DNA of 64,000 nucleotides from Oscillospiraceae bacterium MB08-C2-2 (GCA_035621215.1 CP141729.1:580944-644943); one strand, 5' to 3'; counted from the stretch's first letter, positions 53,147 through 62,672 are shown. Made by a program: numbers and translations. The notes: generated from the sequence alone by a model not told the origin.

Positions 53147-54166
53147 ATGAAGAAGATTTTTACAACCCGTGTGCGCCTGATACTGGCCGCTGCGCTTTGC
53201 GTTCTGATCGTGTTTTTCCCGGTTGTTGTGCAGGATCAATATGTGGTGCGTCTGGGCACTTTGGTGCTGATGTATTCCGCTCTGGCTCTGAGCCTCAACC
53301 TAATTACCGGCTTTATGGGTCAGGTTTCGCTGGGGCATGCCGCTTTTTTCGGTGTGGGGGCTTATACCTCCGCTATCCTTTCCGATCGCTTTGAATGGCC
53401 GTTTCTGCTGACTGCATTCTGCGCTATTTTGGTGGCGGCCTGTTTCGGCATGCTTTTGGGTATTCCGGCTTTAAAGCTCAGCGGAAGCTATCTTTCCATT
53501 GTAACACTAGGCTTCTGTGAGATTATTCGTCTCGTTGAGCTGAACTGGATCGACCTGACCAGAGGCCCCATGGGTATGACAGGTATTGCCCGCCCGGTGA
53601 TTTTCGGTATCAAAATCAAATCGGGCATGTCTTACTACTATCTTTGCCTGATTATCCTGATGATTGTTACCTTCGTTGTGATGAACATGATGCACTCGCA
53701 TATCGGCCGAGCCATTATGTCGGTGCGGGAGGATTCCATAGCCGCCTCTGCTATGGGGGTGAACGTGTTTCGCTACAAGGTGATGACCTTTACGATTTCC
53801 TCCGGTTTCGCCGGGCTGGTGGGCGCATTTTATGCTCATTATATGCGCTTTATCGACCCCAATGCTTTTAACTTTGAGCAGTCCACCAGTGTTCTCAGCA
53901 TGGTGATTCTGGGGGGACTTGGCAGTATACCGGGCAGCTTTTTGGGTGCTCTGCTGCTTTCGGTTATCCCGGAGCTTCTGCGTGATCTGGCTGAGGCCCG
54001 TATGCTGATTTATGGCCTTGTGCTGGTTTTGATGATGATGTTCCGCCCTAAGGGCATTTTGGGAACCACCGCCATACCTCAGCTTCTGGGTATTGAAAAG
54101 AAATATGCAGTTCCCGACAGCTTAGAAAAGCAAACCGCCGGAGTGGGAGGGAACAGCCATGAGTAA
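53147..54166 (+). CDS. livM: Liv-type ABC transporter permease (LivM)
   Basis: 339 residues, ATG 53147, about nine membrane segments. Landmarks: MYSALALSLNLITGFMGQVSLG, GHAAFFGVGAYTSAIL, MSVREDSIAASAMGVNVFRY and MVILGGLGSIPGSFLGALLL. It pairs with LivH. Its end overlaps the LivG start by 8 bases. Confidence 0.95.
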   Translation: MKKIFTTRVRLILAAALCVLIVFFPVVVQDQYVVRLGTLVLMYSALALSLNLITGFMGQVSLGHAAFFGVGAYTSAILSDRFEWPFLLTAFCAILVAACFGMLLGIPALKLSGSYLSIVTLGFCEIIRLVELNWIDLTRGPMGMTGIARPVIFGIKIKSGMSYYYLCLIILMIVTFVVMNMMHSHIGRAIMSVREDSIAASAMGVNVFRYKVMTFTISSGFAGLVGAFYAHYMRFIDPNAFNFEQSTSVLSMVILGGLGSIPGSFLGALLLSVIPELLRDLAEARMLIYGLVLVLMMMFRPKGILGTTAIPQLLGIEKKYAVPDSLEKQTAGVGGNSHE

Positions 54167-54923
54167 CATTTTGGAGCTGGTTCAGGTAACACAGCGGTTT
54201 GGCGGCTTGGTGGCTGTCTCAGATGTGAATCTGGCGGTTGAAGAAAATCAGGTGGTTGGCCTGATTGGGCCCAATGGTGCAGGGAAGACCACAGCCTTTA
54301 ATGTAATCACCGGCATCTATAACCCCACTGAGGGCAGGGTGCTGTTTGAAGGGCAGGATATAACCGGGAAAAAGGTTCACACCATTACCAAATGCCGCTT
54401 GGCAAGAACCTTCCAGAACATTCGGCTTTTCAGCAATCTCACTGTTTTGGATAATGTGAAAATCGGTATGCACATTCAGGTGAAATCCGATTTGCTTAGT
54501 GCGGCTTTGCACCTGCCAAGGCGCAACAAGGCTGAAAAAGAAGTTACCCAGCGCTGTATGGAGCTGCTCAGCCTGACCGGGCTTGCCTCCAAAGCCGATG
54601 ACCGGGCGGGAAGCTTGCCCTATGGTTCTCAGCGCCGCTTGGAAATTGTGCGGGCTATGGCTACCGGGGCCAAGCTGCTCCTGTTGGATGAGCCAGCCGC
54701 CGGTATGAACGAGCAGGAAACCGACGAGCTGATGGCATTTATCCGGGAGCTCAAGAAAATGGGGTATTCGGTGTTTCTCATTGAGCATGATATGAAGCTG
54801 GTTATGAATATCTGCGAAAAAATCTATGTGCAGAACTACGGCAAGGTCATTGCCAGCGGAGCCCCAGAGGAGATCAAGAAAAACAAGCAGGTTATTGATG
54901 CCTATTTGGGCGAGGAGGTGTAG
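54159..54923 (+). CDS. livG: Liv-type ABC transporter ATPase (LivG)
   Basis: 254 residues. Walker A GPNGAGKTT, Q-loop TFQNIRLFSNLT, signature LPYGSQRRLEIVRAM (the LivG form, where the usual LSGGQ reads LPYGSQ), Walker B LLLLDEPAAGMN. Start overlaps livM. It energises the uptake system. Confidence 0.96.
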   Translation: MSNILELVQVTQRFGGLVAVSDVNLAVEENQVVGLIGPNGAGKTTAFNVITGIYNPTEGRVLFEGQDITGKKVHTITKCRLARTFQNIRLFSNLTVLDNVKIGMHIQVKSDLLSAALHLPRRNKAEKEVTQRCMELLSLTGLASKADDRAGSLPYGSQRRLEIVRAMATGAKLLLLDEPAAGMNEQETDELMAFIRELKKMGYSVFLIEHDMKLVMNICEKIYVQNYGKVIASGAPEEIKKNKQVIDAYLGEEV

Positions 54924-54925
54924 CC

Positions 54926-55642
54926 GTGGCCTTTTTAAACATTGAGGGGCTCAAGGTCAGCTATGGCAGCATCAAGGCCCTGAAAGGGATTGATCTGGCT
55001 GTTAACGAGGGAGAAATTGTTACCCTGATTGGCAGCAATGGCGCCGGGAAAAGCACCACCATGAATGCAATATCCGGTCTTTTGCGGGTTGCAGGAGGCA
55101 AAATTGAATTTGATGGGGTGGATATCGCTAATAAGCCCTCGGATATGATTGTAAAAATGGGATTGATTCAGTCTCCCGAGGGCAGGCAGGTATTCCCTCG
55201 AATGACAGTGCGTGAAAACCTGATGATGGGTGCCTTTACTTTAAAATCTAAGGAAGAAAAAGCCACTAACATACAGAAGATCTTTGATCTTTTCCCCATT
55301 CTGAAAGAGCGGGAAAAACAGATGGCCGGAACCCTTTCAGGGGGAGAACAGCAGATGCTGGCCGTGGGCCGGGCGGTTATGTCCAACCCTAAGCTTCTGA
55401 TGCTGGATGAGCCTTCTCTGGGGCTGGCTCCCTTGATTATCAAGGAAATTTTCAGCCTGATTACCCGCATCAACAAGGAGCTGGGCACAACCATTTTGCT
55501 GGTGGAGCAGAATGCCCGAATGGCACTTTCTATTTCTGATTATGGCTTTGTTCTGGAAACCGGCAAAATCATCTATTCCGGCAAAGGCAGTGAGCTTCTC
55601 CACGACCAAAAGGTCAGAGAAGCCTATCTTGGGGGAATATAG
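54926..55642 (+). CDS. livF: Liv-type ABC transporter ATPase (LivF)
   Basis: 238 residues, GTG start at 54926 with GAGGAGGTGTAGCC upstream. Walker A GSNGAGKST, Q-loop SPEGRQVFPRMTV, signature LSGGEQQMLAVGRA, Walker B LLMLDEPSLGLAP. Two bases follow the livG stop, so they are co-translated. Confidence 0.96.
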   Translation: MAFLNIEGLKVSYGSIKALKGIDLAVNEGEIVTLIGSNGAGKSTTMNAISGLLRVAGGKIEFDGVDIANKPSDMIVKMGLIQSPEGRQVFPRMTVRENLMMGAFTLKSKEEKATNIQKIFDLFPILKEREKQMAGTLSGGEQQMLAVGRAVMSNPKLLMLDEPSLGLAPLIIKEIFSLITRINKELGTTILLVEQNARMALSISDYGFVLETGKIIYSGKGSELLHDQKVREAYLGGI

Positions 55643-55753
55643 GCGCTTTCTGGAATATGACTGCTCAATCATGCGCTAAAAAGCAGCCCTATAGGCTTGC
55701 TTTGAAGTGACATACACATAAAATCGCTCTAAATGTAAAAGGAGGACTTACCA

Positions 55754-56269
55754 ATGGCTGTTACCAAGAACATTTCCAATAAGCCCGCCATTACCGATGA
55801 TACCATGACCAATATGCTTCGCTCTCAGATTGAGCAGCGTGCCGAATGGTTTTTTCTAATGAACGATGAAGCCGCCAAACGAGGCCACGATTGGGAAGAA
55901 TATTGCCGCCCGGCTATTTTCCGCTGCGGCTGTTTTCGTGGTGATGAAATGCTCCAAAGCTTCGCAGATAAAGGCGATTTGGTTGAGCTGGGCGAATATT
56001 TTAAAAACAACCCCAATACCAAGGTTTTTGAGAAAGAATACATCACCATTACTCCCGAAAAGCTGGAAATGCATTTTCACTATTGCCCCTTGGTGGCAGG
56101 CTGGCAGAAAATGACCGACGATGAGGAACTGATTGCTAAATGCTGTGATGTGGCTATGGATGGTGACCGTGGCATTTTCAGCCGCATTCCTGACTGTGCA
56201 TTCACGCTGGATGGTACCTTGGCTGAGGGTCAGCCTGTCTGCAAGCTGATTCTTGAGAAAACCAAGTAG
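55754..56269 (+). CDS. L-2-amino-thiazoline-4-carboxylate (ATC) hydrolase-like protein
   Basis: 171 residues. It matches the ATC hydrolase-type family by FHYCPLVAGWQKM, then CCDVAMDGDRGIFSRI, and LDGTLAEGQPVCKLIL at the C-terminus. Cysteines at YCPL, KCCD and VCKL resemble metal or catalytic residues. Known members act on thiazoline rings in cysteine-related catabolism, but many have no tested function. It lies 111 bases after livF, probably in the same operon, preceded by AAAGGAGG. Confidence 0.82.
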   Translation: MAVTKNISNKPAITDDTMTNMLRSQIEQRAEWFFLMNDEAAKRGHDWEEYCRPAIFRCGCFRGDEMLQSFADKGDLVELGEYFKNNPNTKVFEKEYITITPEKLEMHFHYCPLVAGWQKMTDDEELIAKCCDVAMDGDRGIFSRIPDCAFTLDGTLAEGQPVCKLILEKTK

Positions 56270-56362
56270 ATTAATGCCCTGATTATCGCCAGTATAATAC
56301 AGTTAAAGTTTTAGGTACATTATACAGGCTTTTGACAGGAGAAGCCGCCGCACCGGCTTCAG

Positions 56363-56402
56363 AAAAAGTGGTGAATGAGCAAACTTCATTCACCACTTTT
56401 TT
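56363..56402 (+). terminator. Terminator of the Liv/ATC operon
   Basis: AAAAAGTGGTGAATGA pairs perfectly (16 bp) with TCATTCACCACTTTTT around 7 bases, ending in T6. A smaller hairpin GAAGCCG/CGGCTTC precedes it at 56341-56360. Confidence 0.9.
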
Positions 56403-56538
56403 AATTTCTTTATCCTATTGCATTGGCTTGGCCCAAAAGCGGTTGCGCATTTACAGCAAACACGGTAAAATATAATTTCAGGCAGACTGAGAGATTGGCG
56501 CTGCCCGGACTCAAACAAAGCAAGGAGCGATGGCAACG

Positions 56539-57063
56539 ATGATACTCTCAGGAGAAGAAATCAGAAAACAGGTTGAGCTTGGCTGTATTCGAATTACACC
56601 TTTTGATTCGGGGTGTGTCAACCCAAACAGCTACAATCTAAAGCTGCACAATGAGCTGATGGTTTACACCGATCCGGTTTTGGATATGAAAAAGCCCCTT
56701 AACACCAAAACTATCGTGATCCCGGAGGAAGGTCTTGTTTTGGAGCCGGGGCGGCTTTATTTGGGCCGGACTCATGAATACACCGCAACCGATGTTTATG
56801 TCCCTATGCTGGAAGGGAGATCCTCCATTGGCAGGCTGGGGCTTTACATTCATGTGACTGCTGGCTTCGGTGATATCGGCTTTGCGGGCTACTGGACTTT
56901 GGAGATACAGTGCATTCAGCCGGTGCGCATTTATCCCATGGTGGAAATATGCCAGATATATTACCATAGGATAGAGGGAGATTTTAAAAAATACACCGGC
57001 GGCAAATACCAAAAGAACACCGGTATCCAGCCAAGCTTGATGTATAAGGATTTTGAAAAGTAA
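56539..57063 (+). CDS. dcd: dCTP deaminase
   Basis: 174 residues from ATG 56539 (MILSGEEI); ATG 56530 is too close to AAGGAG. RSSIGRLGLYIHVTAGFGD and the following GFAGYWTLEIQ form the conserved nucleotide-binding and trimer region. It converts dCTP to dUTP or, in bifunctional forms, directly to dUMP. The dual-function state cannot be read here. It appears monocistronic. Confidence 0.93.
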   Translation: MILSGEEIRKQVELGCIRITPFDSGCVNPNSYNLKLHNELMVYTDPVLDMKKPLNTKTIVIPEEGLVLEPGRLYLGRTHEYTATDVYVPMLEGRSSIGRLGLYIHVTAGFGDIGFAGYWTLEIQCIQPVRIYPMVEICQIYYHRIEGDFKKYTGGKYQKNTGIQPSLMYKDFEK

Positions 57064-57092
57064 ACTTACAGATAGAAAAAAGCCTTTTTAGG

Positions 57093-58238
57093 TTAGTCGT
57101 CAGCAATCCAGGGCTGAAATTGATAAGTGAGGGGGATTTGATCAATTTCCCTCATGGGAGCAGCAACGCCTTCGGGTTTCCCTCCGCTTAGTCTTAGCTC
57201 CAGCAGATGGAAATCCTCCTCAACCTCCAGTAAAGTTTCAATCAGCCGGGGGTCAAAGTGCTTGCCGGAATCCTCCACAAGCATATTCATAGCTACATCG
57301 TGGGGATAAGCCTTTTTGTAACAGCGCTCATTGACCAGGGCATCGTACACATCCACAACTGCCAAGATACGGGCAGATAGGGGAATTGCCTCCCCGGAAA
57401 GCCCATAAGGGTAGCCTGAGCCATTCCATTTTTCATGGTGAGAGCGGCAGATATCCTTGCAATGCCGCAGATACACAGCTTGTTCCTCCACTGTGGTGCC
57501 GATGGAATCCAAAATTTCGCCGCCAATAATGGTGTGGGTTTTGATAATTTCAAACTCCTCGTGTGTAAGGCGGGCCGGTTTCAAAAGGATGCTGTCCGGA
57601 ATGCCGATTTTTCCAATATCATGGAGAGCAGTCGCCTTAATGAGTGCACCCGGATCATTGGCAAGCAGTTCATCCCGGAACGCCGCATTGTGGAGCATGC
57701 GGTCCACCATAATGCCGGAAAGCTCCTGTGTGCGCCGGATATGTGTTCCGGATTCCAGACTGCGGTATTCGATAATAGTGGCCAAGGTTTCCAGAATACT
57801 CTCATGGGTTTCAGTCAAAGCCTTGGTTTTGGTTTCCACCATAGCCTCCAGATCGTTCTGGTAGTGAAACAGCTTGACATGAATATCCACCCGGGCCTTG
57901 ACCACATCAGGGTTAAAAGGCTTGGAGATGTAGTCCACAGCTCCTGCTTTCAAGCCCTTGGATTCATTGGTTTCGGCATCGGCCGCTGTTATAAACAGCA
58001 CCGGTATTTTCTCGGTAATAGGATTGGATTTCAAAAGACTGAGCACTTCGAATCCGTCCATCCCTGGCATCATAATATCCAGCAGGATAGCCTGCGGCAG
58101 CCGGGGTGTGTTGAATAAAATCTCCACAGCGCTCAGACCGCCATCGGCCTCCAGAATATCATAATCCCGGGATAGTATTTCCTTTAAAATAATTCGATTG
58201 ATTTCGATATCGTCAATCACCAATATGCTATCAGCCAT
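57093..58238 (-). CDS. Response regulator with HD-GYP domain (RpfG-type)
   Basis: 381 residues. Receiver domain about 1-120, with phospho-acceptor D54 in AILLDIMMPGMDG. A coiled linker follows, then HD-GYP from about 155: ALHDIGKIGIPDSILLKPARLT and HHEKWNGSGYPYGLSG carry the metal His/Asp set and the GYP loop. It likely degrades cyclic-di-GMP. It starts 5 bases after the histidine kinase stop, so the two form a unit, the kinase being the probable phosphodonor. Confidence 0.94.
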   Translation of the reverse strand: MADSILVIDDIEINRIILKEILSRDYDILEADGGLSAVEILFNTPRLPQAILLDIMMPGMDGFEVLSLLKSNPITEKIPVLFITAADAETNESKGLKAGAVDYISKPFNPDVVKARVDIHVKLFHYQNDLEAMVETKTKALTETHESILETLATIIEYRSLESGTHIRRTQELSGIMVDRMLHNAAFRDELLANDPGALIKATALHDIGKIGIPDSILLKPARLTHEEFEIIKTHTIIGGEILDSIGTTVEEQAVYLRHCKDICRSHHEKWNGSGYPYGLSGEAIPLSARILAVVDVYDALVNERCYKKAYPHDVAMNMLVEDSGKHFDPRLIETLLEVEEDFHLLELRLSGGKPEGVAAPMREIDQIPLTYQFQPWIADD

Positions 58239-58243
58239 GAGAA

Positions 58244-60013
58244 TCAGACCTCGTTTTTCAATTTTTCCAGCAGTGCGCTTATATAAAGGAGGGTCTTTTC
58301 CATAACCTGCCGGAAAGCATCCAAGCTGTTGTGTGCAGGCCGATTGTTTTTCAGCTGGGCTTCCAACAGAACAGCTGCGTTGTAAGCGGCTGGCAGAGAA
58401 AGATTGCCGGTCATTCCTTTAATGGTGTGAACGGTCTGGATAGCGGCTTCGTTTTCTTCCTCGGAAAGCTCCCTATAAAGCTGTGGGATTTGGGGACTGT
58501 TGGCGAAGCTCTTCAGAAGCGTGATATAAATGGCTTTATTGCCCAATATCCGGGAGAGCCCTTTTTCCATATCCACATATGAGCTCAAATCAGCCAACTG
58601 CTCCAGAGTGGGAGCAGCACAGGCAACCGGAGGGGGAACGGCTGAATAGCCTCTTGGGTTTACAGGCAGAGGAGGGCAAGATGCCTCCGGTGTACCACGG
58701 CTTACATTATCACATAAGACCGGGGGGCCATCCTCAGGCCGGTTAAGCCACAAATCCATATTCACCACGAAGGTGAAAACGCTACCCATCCCTTCTTTGC
58801 TGACAACAGTAATATCGCCCTCCATCATTTTAACAATGCTTTTACAAAGGGTCAGCCCAAGCCCAACTCCTTCAAAATGCCGGGATGAGCCACCCTCTCC
58901 CTGCTCAAAATAGGTAAACAGGGTGGGGTGCTGATCCTGTGCAATGCCGATTCCGTTATCTGAAACGGCGATAGCTATAGTGGAGCGAATATTATCCCGG
59001 GTAATTTCCCGAACATTCACCTGTACCGTGCCGCCAGTGGGGGTGAATTTAATGGCATTGGAAAGCAGATTACCAATCACCTGTGCCAATCGGTAATCAT
59101 CGCCTCGGAAATAACGAGGTGTTTTGGGGTCAAGCTGGAAGGTTAGGGTATGTCCTTTTTTCAGCGCTTCGGGTGTATACCGCAGGGATATTTCAGCCAG
59201 CATTGCATCAAAATCAAAGGGGCGAATATCCAGTGTAAGTTGGTTGGCGGCAATCTGGGACATATCCAGCACGCCGTTGATCAGCTCCAGCAAGTGCCGG
59301 GAGGAATGGTTAATTTGCTTGAGACACTCTTTAACCTTTTCGGGGCTTTCGCTGTCTGCCGCAATACCGGCCATACCAATGATGGCATTAACCGGTGTGC
59401 GGAATTCGTGGCTCATGCGAGAAAGAAATTCCTGCTTGGATTGATTGGCGTTTTCGGCCTCGGCCTGCGCTTTGGATAAATGCTGCTGTGAAAGGCTGAG
59501 CAGCTCACGGTTTTGGGATTGAAAGGTTTCCAGAGCCATGTAATTATCCACTGCAAGGGAGATTGTGCAGCATATATGCTTTAAAAGGCGATGCTCCTGT
59601 GGAGACCATGCGGTATTTTTGCGCCCGCACAGCAGAATTCCGATGGGCTGTGCATTCCAGTCAATGGTGAGGGCAATACCGCCCTGTATTTTAGGCAGAA
59701 GAGTCTGGTTCATAAAAGTTTCCAGATCGTCGCCCCACAGGCTTTCGGTTAAAGAGTCGGTCAGGCGGCAGACAGCATTTTCTGCGATAAGCTGCCCCAT
59801 CAATATTTCAAATTCAGGGAAATTTCGGCAGCAGATATACTGAGGAACAGAAGGGTGGCAAAGCCCCAGACACACCAAATCCGCCTCCAATGTATTTTGA
59901 AGTTCGCTTACCAGACAATCGAAGCTTTCCTGATTCAAAGCATCGAAACGCAAAAGCTCCCCGGCTTTAAAAATCAAGCTGTCTATTTTAGCATCATATT
60001 CGGGCAGAAGCAT
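58244..60013 (-). CDS. Soluble hybrid-like histidine kinase with C-terminal HPt domain
   Basis: 589 residues from ATG 60013, preceded by AAAGGAGG. No membrane segment; the N-terminal ~165 residues look like a GAF-type sensor. A coiled coil spans about 165-195. HisKA has phospho-acceptor H202 in MSHEFRTPVNAI; HATPase spans about 305-430 with ATP-lid marks. After a Pro-rich linker, an HPt domain near 480-589 carries H529 in VHTIKGMTGN. There is no receiver between kinase and HPt. The adjacent HD-GYP receiver is the expected relay partner. Confidence 0.93.
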   Translation of the reverse strand: MLLPEYDAKIDSLIFKAGELLRFDALNQESFDCLVSELQNTLEADLVCLGLCHPSVPQYICCRNFPEFEILMGQLIAENAVCRLTDSLTESLWGDDLETFMNQTLLPKIQGGIALTIDWNAQPIGILLCGRKNTAWSPQEHRLLKHICCTISLAVDNYMALETFQSQNRELLSLSQQHLSKAQAEAENANQSKQEFLSRMSHEFRTPVNAIIGMAGIAADSESPEKVKECLKQINHSSRHLLELINGVLDMSQIAANQLTLDIRPFDFDAMLAEISLRYTPEALKKGHTLTFQLDPKTPRYFRGDDYRLAQVIGNLLSNAIKFTPTGGTVQVNVREITRDNIRSTIAIAVSDNGIGIAQDQHPTLFTYFEQGEGGSSRHFEGVGLGLTLCKSIVKMMEGDITVVSKEGMGSVFTFVVNMDLWLNRPEDGPPVLCDNVSRGTPEASCPPLPVNPRGYSAVPPPVACAAPTLEQLADLSSYVDMEKGLSRILGNKAIYITLLKSFANSPQIPQLYRELSEEENEAAIQTVHTIKGMTGNLSLPAAYNAAVLLEAQLKNNRPAHNSLDAFRQVMEKTLLYISALLEKLKNEV

Positions 60014-60382
60014 CTTACAGCCTCCTTTGGATTGAGGATTTCCCCTTGGGAAAGGCATGTATCTTTCAGATAAAATCAACACATCAAGCTTATATGGATT
60101 TACTACATTATATCGGCTCTTATATGGAATAGCAAATATTTTGTGAAAAAAACCGCCTTTCTATAGGAGCTTTTGGGGATGACTTGTATTGATGTTTTTG
60201 AGCAGTTCTATTATACTAGGACTATATAATGTGCCTTTTCAGTCGCCAAAACCCTTGTACCAGAACAAACCAAAAACACGCTGGAAGTATTGATTTGAGT
60301 GGTTTTTGGTTTGTTCAGCGGCCATTATATAATCGTGAAAAAACGGTTAATTAGTTTCTTTAAAGAACAAGGAGGCTTTTTT
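60014..60382. other. Intergenic region, no gene
   Basis: The divergent upstream region of the kinase gene and the MmcQ-type gene. TATACT near 60214 and TATAAT near 60225 may be -10 boxes for the rightward gene. I recognise no riboswitch. Confidence 0.35.
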
Positions 60383-60742
60383 ATGAAGAATAGTTGGATT
60401 TCATCCCAATGCTTGTCCCTTCCCGGCGCTGTCGAGGATTATAAAGAGGAATGGGACGCTTGGCGCTATCTAATCGGAGACAAAATGTTTGCCATGGTTG
60501 GAACAGACAATTTAAAGCGTCCGATCTTAACCTTGAAGCTGGAACCGGAAGAGGGCAGACTGCTTCGGGAACAATACGAGGATATTGGCCCCGGCTACTA
60601 TATGAATAAGCTGCATTGGAACTCCTTTTTGCTGGAAGGCTCTGTGCCTGTGGAGATTATGAAGGCCTGCCTCAGCCAAGCCTATCAGCTGGTGCTTGCC
60701 GGTCTGCCCAAAAAGGTGCAGGCTGCTATAGCGGGAAAATAA
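60383..60742 (+). CDS. MmcQ/YjbR family protein
   Basis: 119 residues from ATG 60383, with AAGGAGG upstream. The family pattern is: early CLSLPGAVEDYKEEW, then YLIGDKMFAMVG, LTLKLEPEEGRLLREQY, PGYYMNKLHWNSFLLEG, and a C-terminal helix with QLVLAGLPKKVQ. MmcQ/YjbR proteins have a CyaY-like DNA-binding-type fold; the function is unknown. It is monocistronic. Confidence 0.88.
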   Translation: MKNSWISSQCLSLPGAVEDYKEEWDAWRYLIGDKMFAMVGTDNLKRPILTLKLEPEEGRLLREQYEDIGPGYYMNKLHWNSFLLEGSVPVEIMKACLSQAYQLVLAGLPKKVQAAIAGK

Positions 60743-60755
60743 CGATTTTGATCAT

Positions 60756-60800
60756 AAAGCTTGTATCAAGAGCGAAGGCGCTTTTGATACAAGCTTTTTT
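60756..60800 (+). terminator. Terminator after the MmcQ-type gene
   Basis: AAAGCTTGTATCAA pairs with TTGATACAAGCTTT, with an AGCG/CGCT inner stem, followed by TTTTTT. Confidence 0.9.
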
Positions 60801-60857
60801 CTATATGGTGGCTCAGAGTATAACCGAAAAAATATATAAAATATTTCATTGATTTAG

Positions 60858-60886
60858 TTGACTAACACGGTGCTCTGGTATATAAT
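60858..60886 (+). promoter_or_regulatory. Promoter of the his operon
   Basis: TTGACT at 60858-60863, a 17-base spacer and TATAAT at 60881-60886. The leader is only about 20 bases, so no T-box or riboswitch fits. Confidence 0.8.
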
Positions 60887-60913
60887 TAAATCTAACAAAA
60901 AGGAGCGGATAGA

Positions 60914-62044
60914 ATGGAAAAGCTGCTTGAGAATTTTGCCCGGGGTGAGGTTGCGGCGCTAAAGCTGCGGCGGCTGTTTGAAAGCTATGGCTTTCAAAAA
61001 ACAGTTCTGAGCAAATTTGAGGACTATGCCCTGTATGTGGATAACCGCCGCTTTCTCAATACAGAAAGCATTATCACCTTTATGGATTTGGATGGAAAGC
61101 TGATGGCCCTGCGGCCGGATGTGACCCTCTCTTTGGTCAAAAATGCCCCGGAAAAGGATACAGGGTGCCGGGAACGCCTCTACTATACCGAGGAAGTGTT
61201 TCGCCTTTCCAAGGAGAACCGGGAATATAAGATGGTCGACCAGATTGGCCTTGAGTTGATTGGGAAGAACGATCCTTTTTCCAATCTTGAGGTTTTGTAT
61301 TTGGCACTTGAAAGCCTTGGAGTGATTAGCCCGGATTTTATACTGGATATTTCCCACAGCGGCTTTGTGTCAGGGATGTTTGAAGGTATGGAGTTATCCT
61401 ATGCGGATGAAAGCAGGATTTTCAAAAGCATTCATGCTAAAAACAGCTGGGAGCTCAGCGGTATTTTAGAGGATTTGGGAACAGCACCAGAGCGTAAGCG
61501 GCAGATTATTGCTTTGCTGGAGCTGGATGGCCCTCTGAAAGAATCTCTCGTAAAAGCAAAAAAGCTCATTGCTAACCCGGTGATGGAGAAGGCTTGGCAG
61601 GAGCTTTGCCAGCTCAGCGAAATTCTTTGTGCCAATGGCTGGGCAGAAAAGGTGCATCTGGATTTCTCCGTGGTCAACGATCTTACATATTACAACGGCC
61701 TGATTTTTAAAGGCTATATCCAGAACATTCCTTCCGCCGTGCTTTTTGGAGGCCGGTATGATAAGCTCCTCCAACGGCTGGGCAAAGAAAACGGAGCCAT
61801 CGGCTTTGCTATTTCCCTCAACGCATTGGATGATTATTTCCAAAGGGGAGAGGGCAAAGAGGTGGATTACCTGATTCTTTATGATGCGGGTGCGGATATC
61901 GCTTCCTTGATGCAAAAGGCCCGGGAGCTGCGCCGGGATGGTTCCGCTGTTCGTGTCGAGCGCCTTTCCGCCATAGGAGATGAGCGGCTTATTCGATGCA
62001 AACAGCGATTCTATTTTCAGCAAAACCAGTTGGTAAAGGGGTGA
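60914..62044 (+). CDS. hisZ: ATP phosphoribosyltransferase regulatory subunit
   Basis: 376 residues with the class II tRNA-synthetase-like fold of HisRS/HisZ. Landmarks: LRPDVTLSLVKNAPE, YYTEEVFRLSKENREY and LFGGRYDKLLQRLGKENGAIGFA. It lacks the anticodon domain of HisRS and works as partner of the short HisG. AAAGGAGCGG precedes the ATG. First gene of the histidine operon here; hisG follows after 4 bases. Confidence 0.94.
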   Translation: MEKLLENFARGEVAALKLRRLFESYGFQKTVLSKFEDYALYVDNRRFLNTESIITFMDLDGKLMALRPDVTLSLVKNAPEKDTGCRERLYYTEEVFRLSKENREYKMVDQIGLELIGKNDPFSNLEVLYLALESLGVISPDFILDISHSGFVSGMFEGMELSYADESRIFKSIHAKNSWELSGILEDLGTAPERKRQIIALLELDGPLKESLVKAKKLIANPVMEKAWQELCQLSEILCANGWAEKVHLDFSVVNDLTYYNGLIFKGYIQNIPSAVLFGGRYDKLLQRLGKENGAIGFAISLNALDDYFQRGEGKEVDYLILYDAGADIASLMQKARELRRDGSAVRVERLSAIGDERLIRCKQRFYFQQNQLVKG

Positions 62045-62048
62045 GGAT

Positions 62049-62672
62049 ATGTTAAGCATTGCGTTGCCTAAGGGCAGACTGAGCGATAAGGTTTATGGGC
62101 TGATGTCCCGCATTGGCTATAACTGCGAAAGCTTTTTGGAGGATAGCCGCAAGCTGGTGATTGAAGATACCGCCAACGGCTTCCGCTATTTTCTGGTCAA
62201 GCCCTCGGATGTTGCCATTTATGTGGAACGGGGAGCCGCCGATGCCGGTGTTGTGGGCAAGGATATCCTACTGGAAAGCCAGCCAGATGTGTATGAACTG
62301 CTCAATCTGGGGCTGGGCCGATGCAGGATGGCGGTCTGCGCTCCCAATGGCTATGAAGAAAACTCCGGGCTGCCTCTGCGGGTGGCCACTAAATACGTGA
62401 ACATCACCAAGCAATACTACTCCTCCCAGAATCGGGAAATTGAGATTATCAAGCTGAACGGTTCCATTGAGCTGGCGCCGATTCTACATCTTTCGGATGT
62501 CATTGTCGATATTGTAGAGACAGGCTCCACCCTTAAGGAAAACGATATGAAGGTTCTCGGCAGCTTTTTGGATATCAGCGCCCGCTTTATTGCCAACAAG
62601 GCCAGCTACAAGTTCAAATACCATGAGATCAACACCCTTGCAGAAAAACTCAGGGAGGTATCGGCACTATGA
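62049..62672 (+). CDS. hisG: ATP phosphoribosyltransferase, short form
   Basis: 207 residues, the HisG-S length which needs HisZ. Signatures: LSIALPKGRLSDKVYGLM, DAGVVGKDILLE, and ELAPILHLSDVIVDIVETGSTL. It catalyses the first step of histidine synthesis, ATP plus PRPP. The stop overlaps hisD by 4 bases. Confidence 0.97.
   Translation: MLSIALPKGRLSDKVYGLMSRIGYNCESFLEDSRKLVIEDTANGFRYFLVKPSDVAIYVERGAADAGVVGKDILLESQPDVYELLNLGLGRCRMAVCAPNGYEENSGLPLRVATKYVNITKQYYSSQNREIEIIKLNGSIELAPILHLSDVIVDIVETGSTLKENDMKVLGSFLDISARFIANKASYKFKYHEINTLAEKLREVSAL

Noticed and set aside
60800-60913. T-box or riboswitch before the his operon
   Set aside because: The promoter at 60858 leaves only about 20 bases of leader, too short for either.
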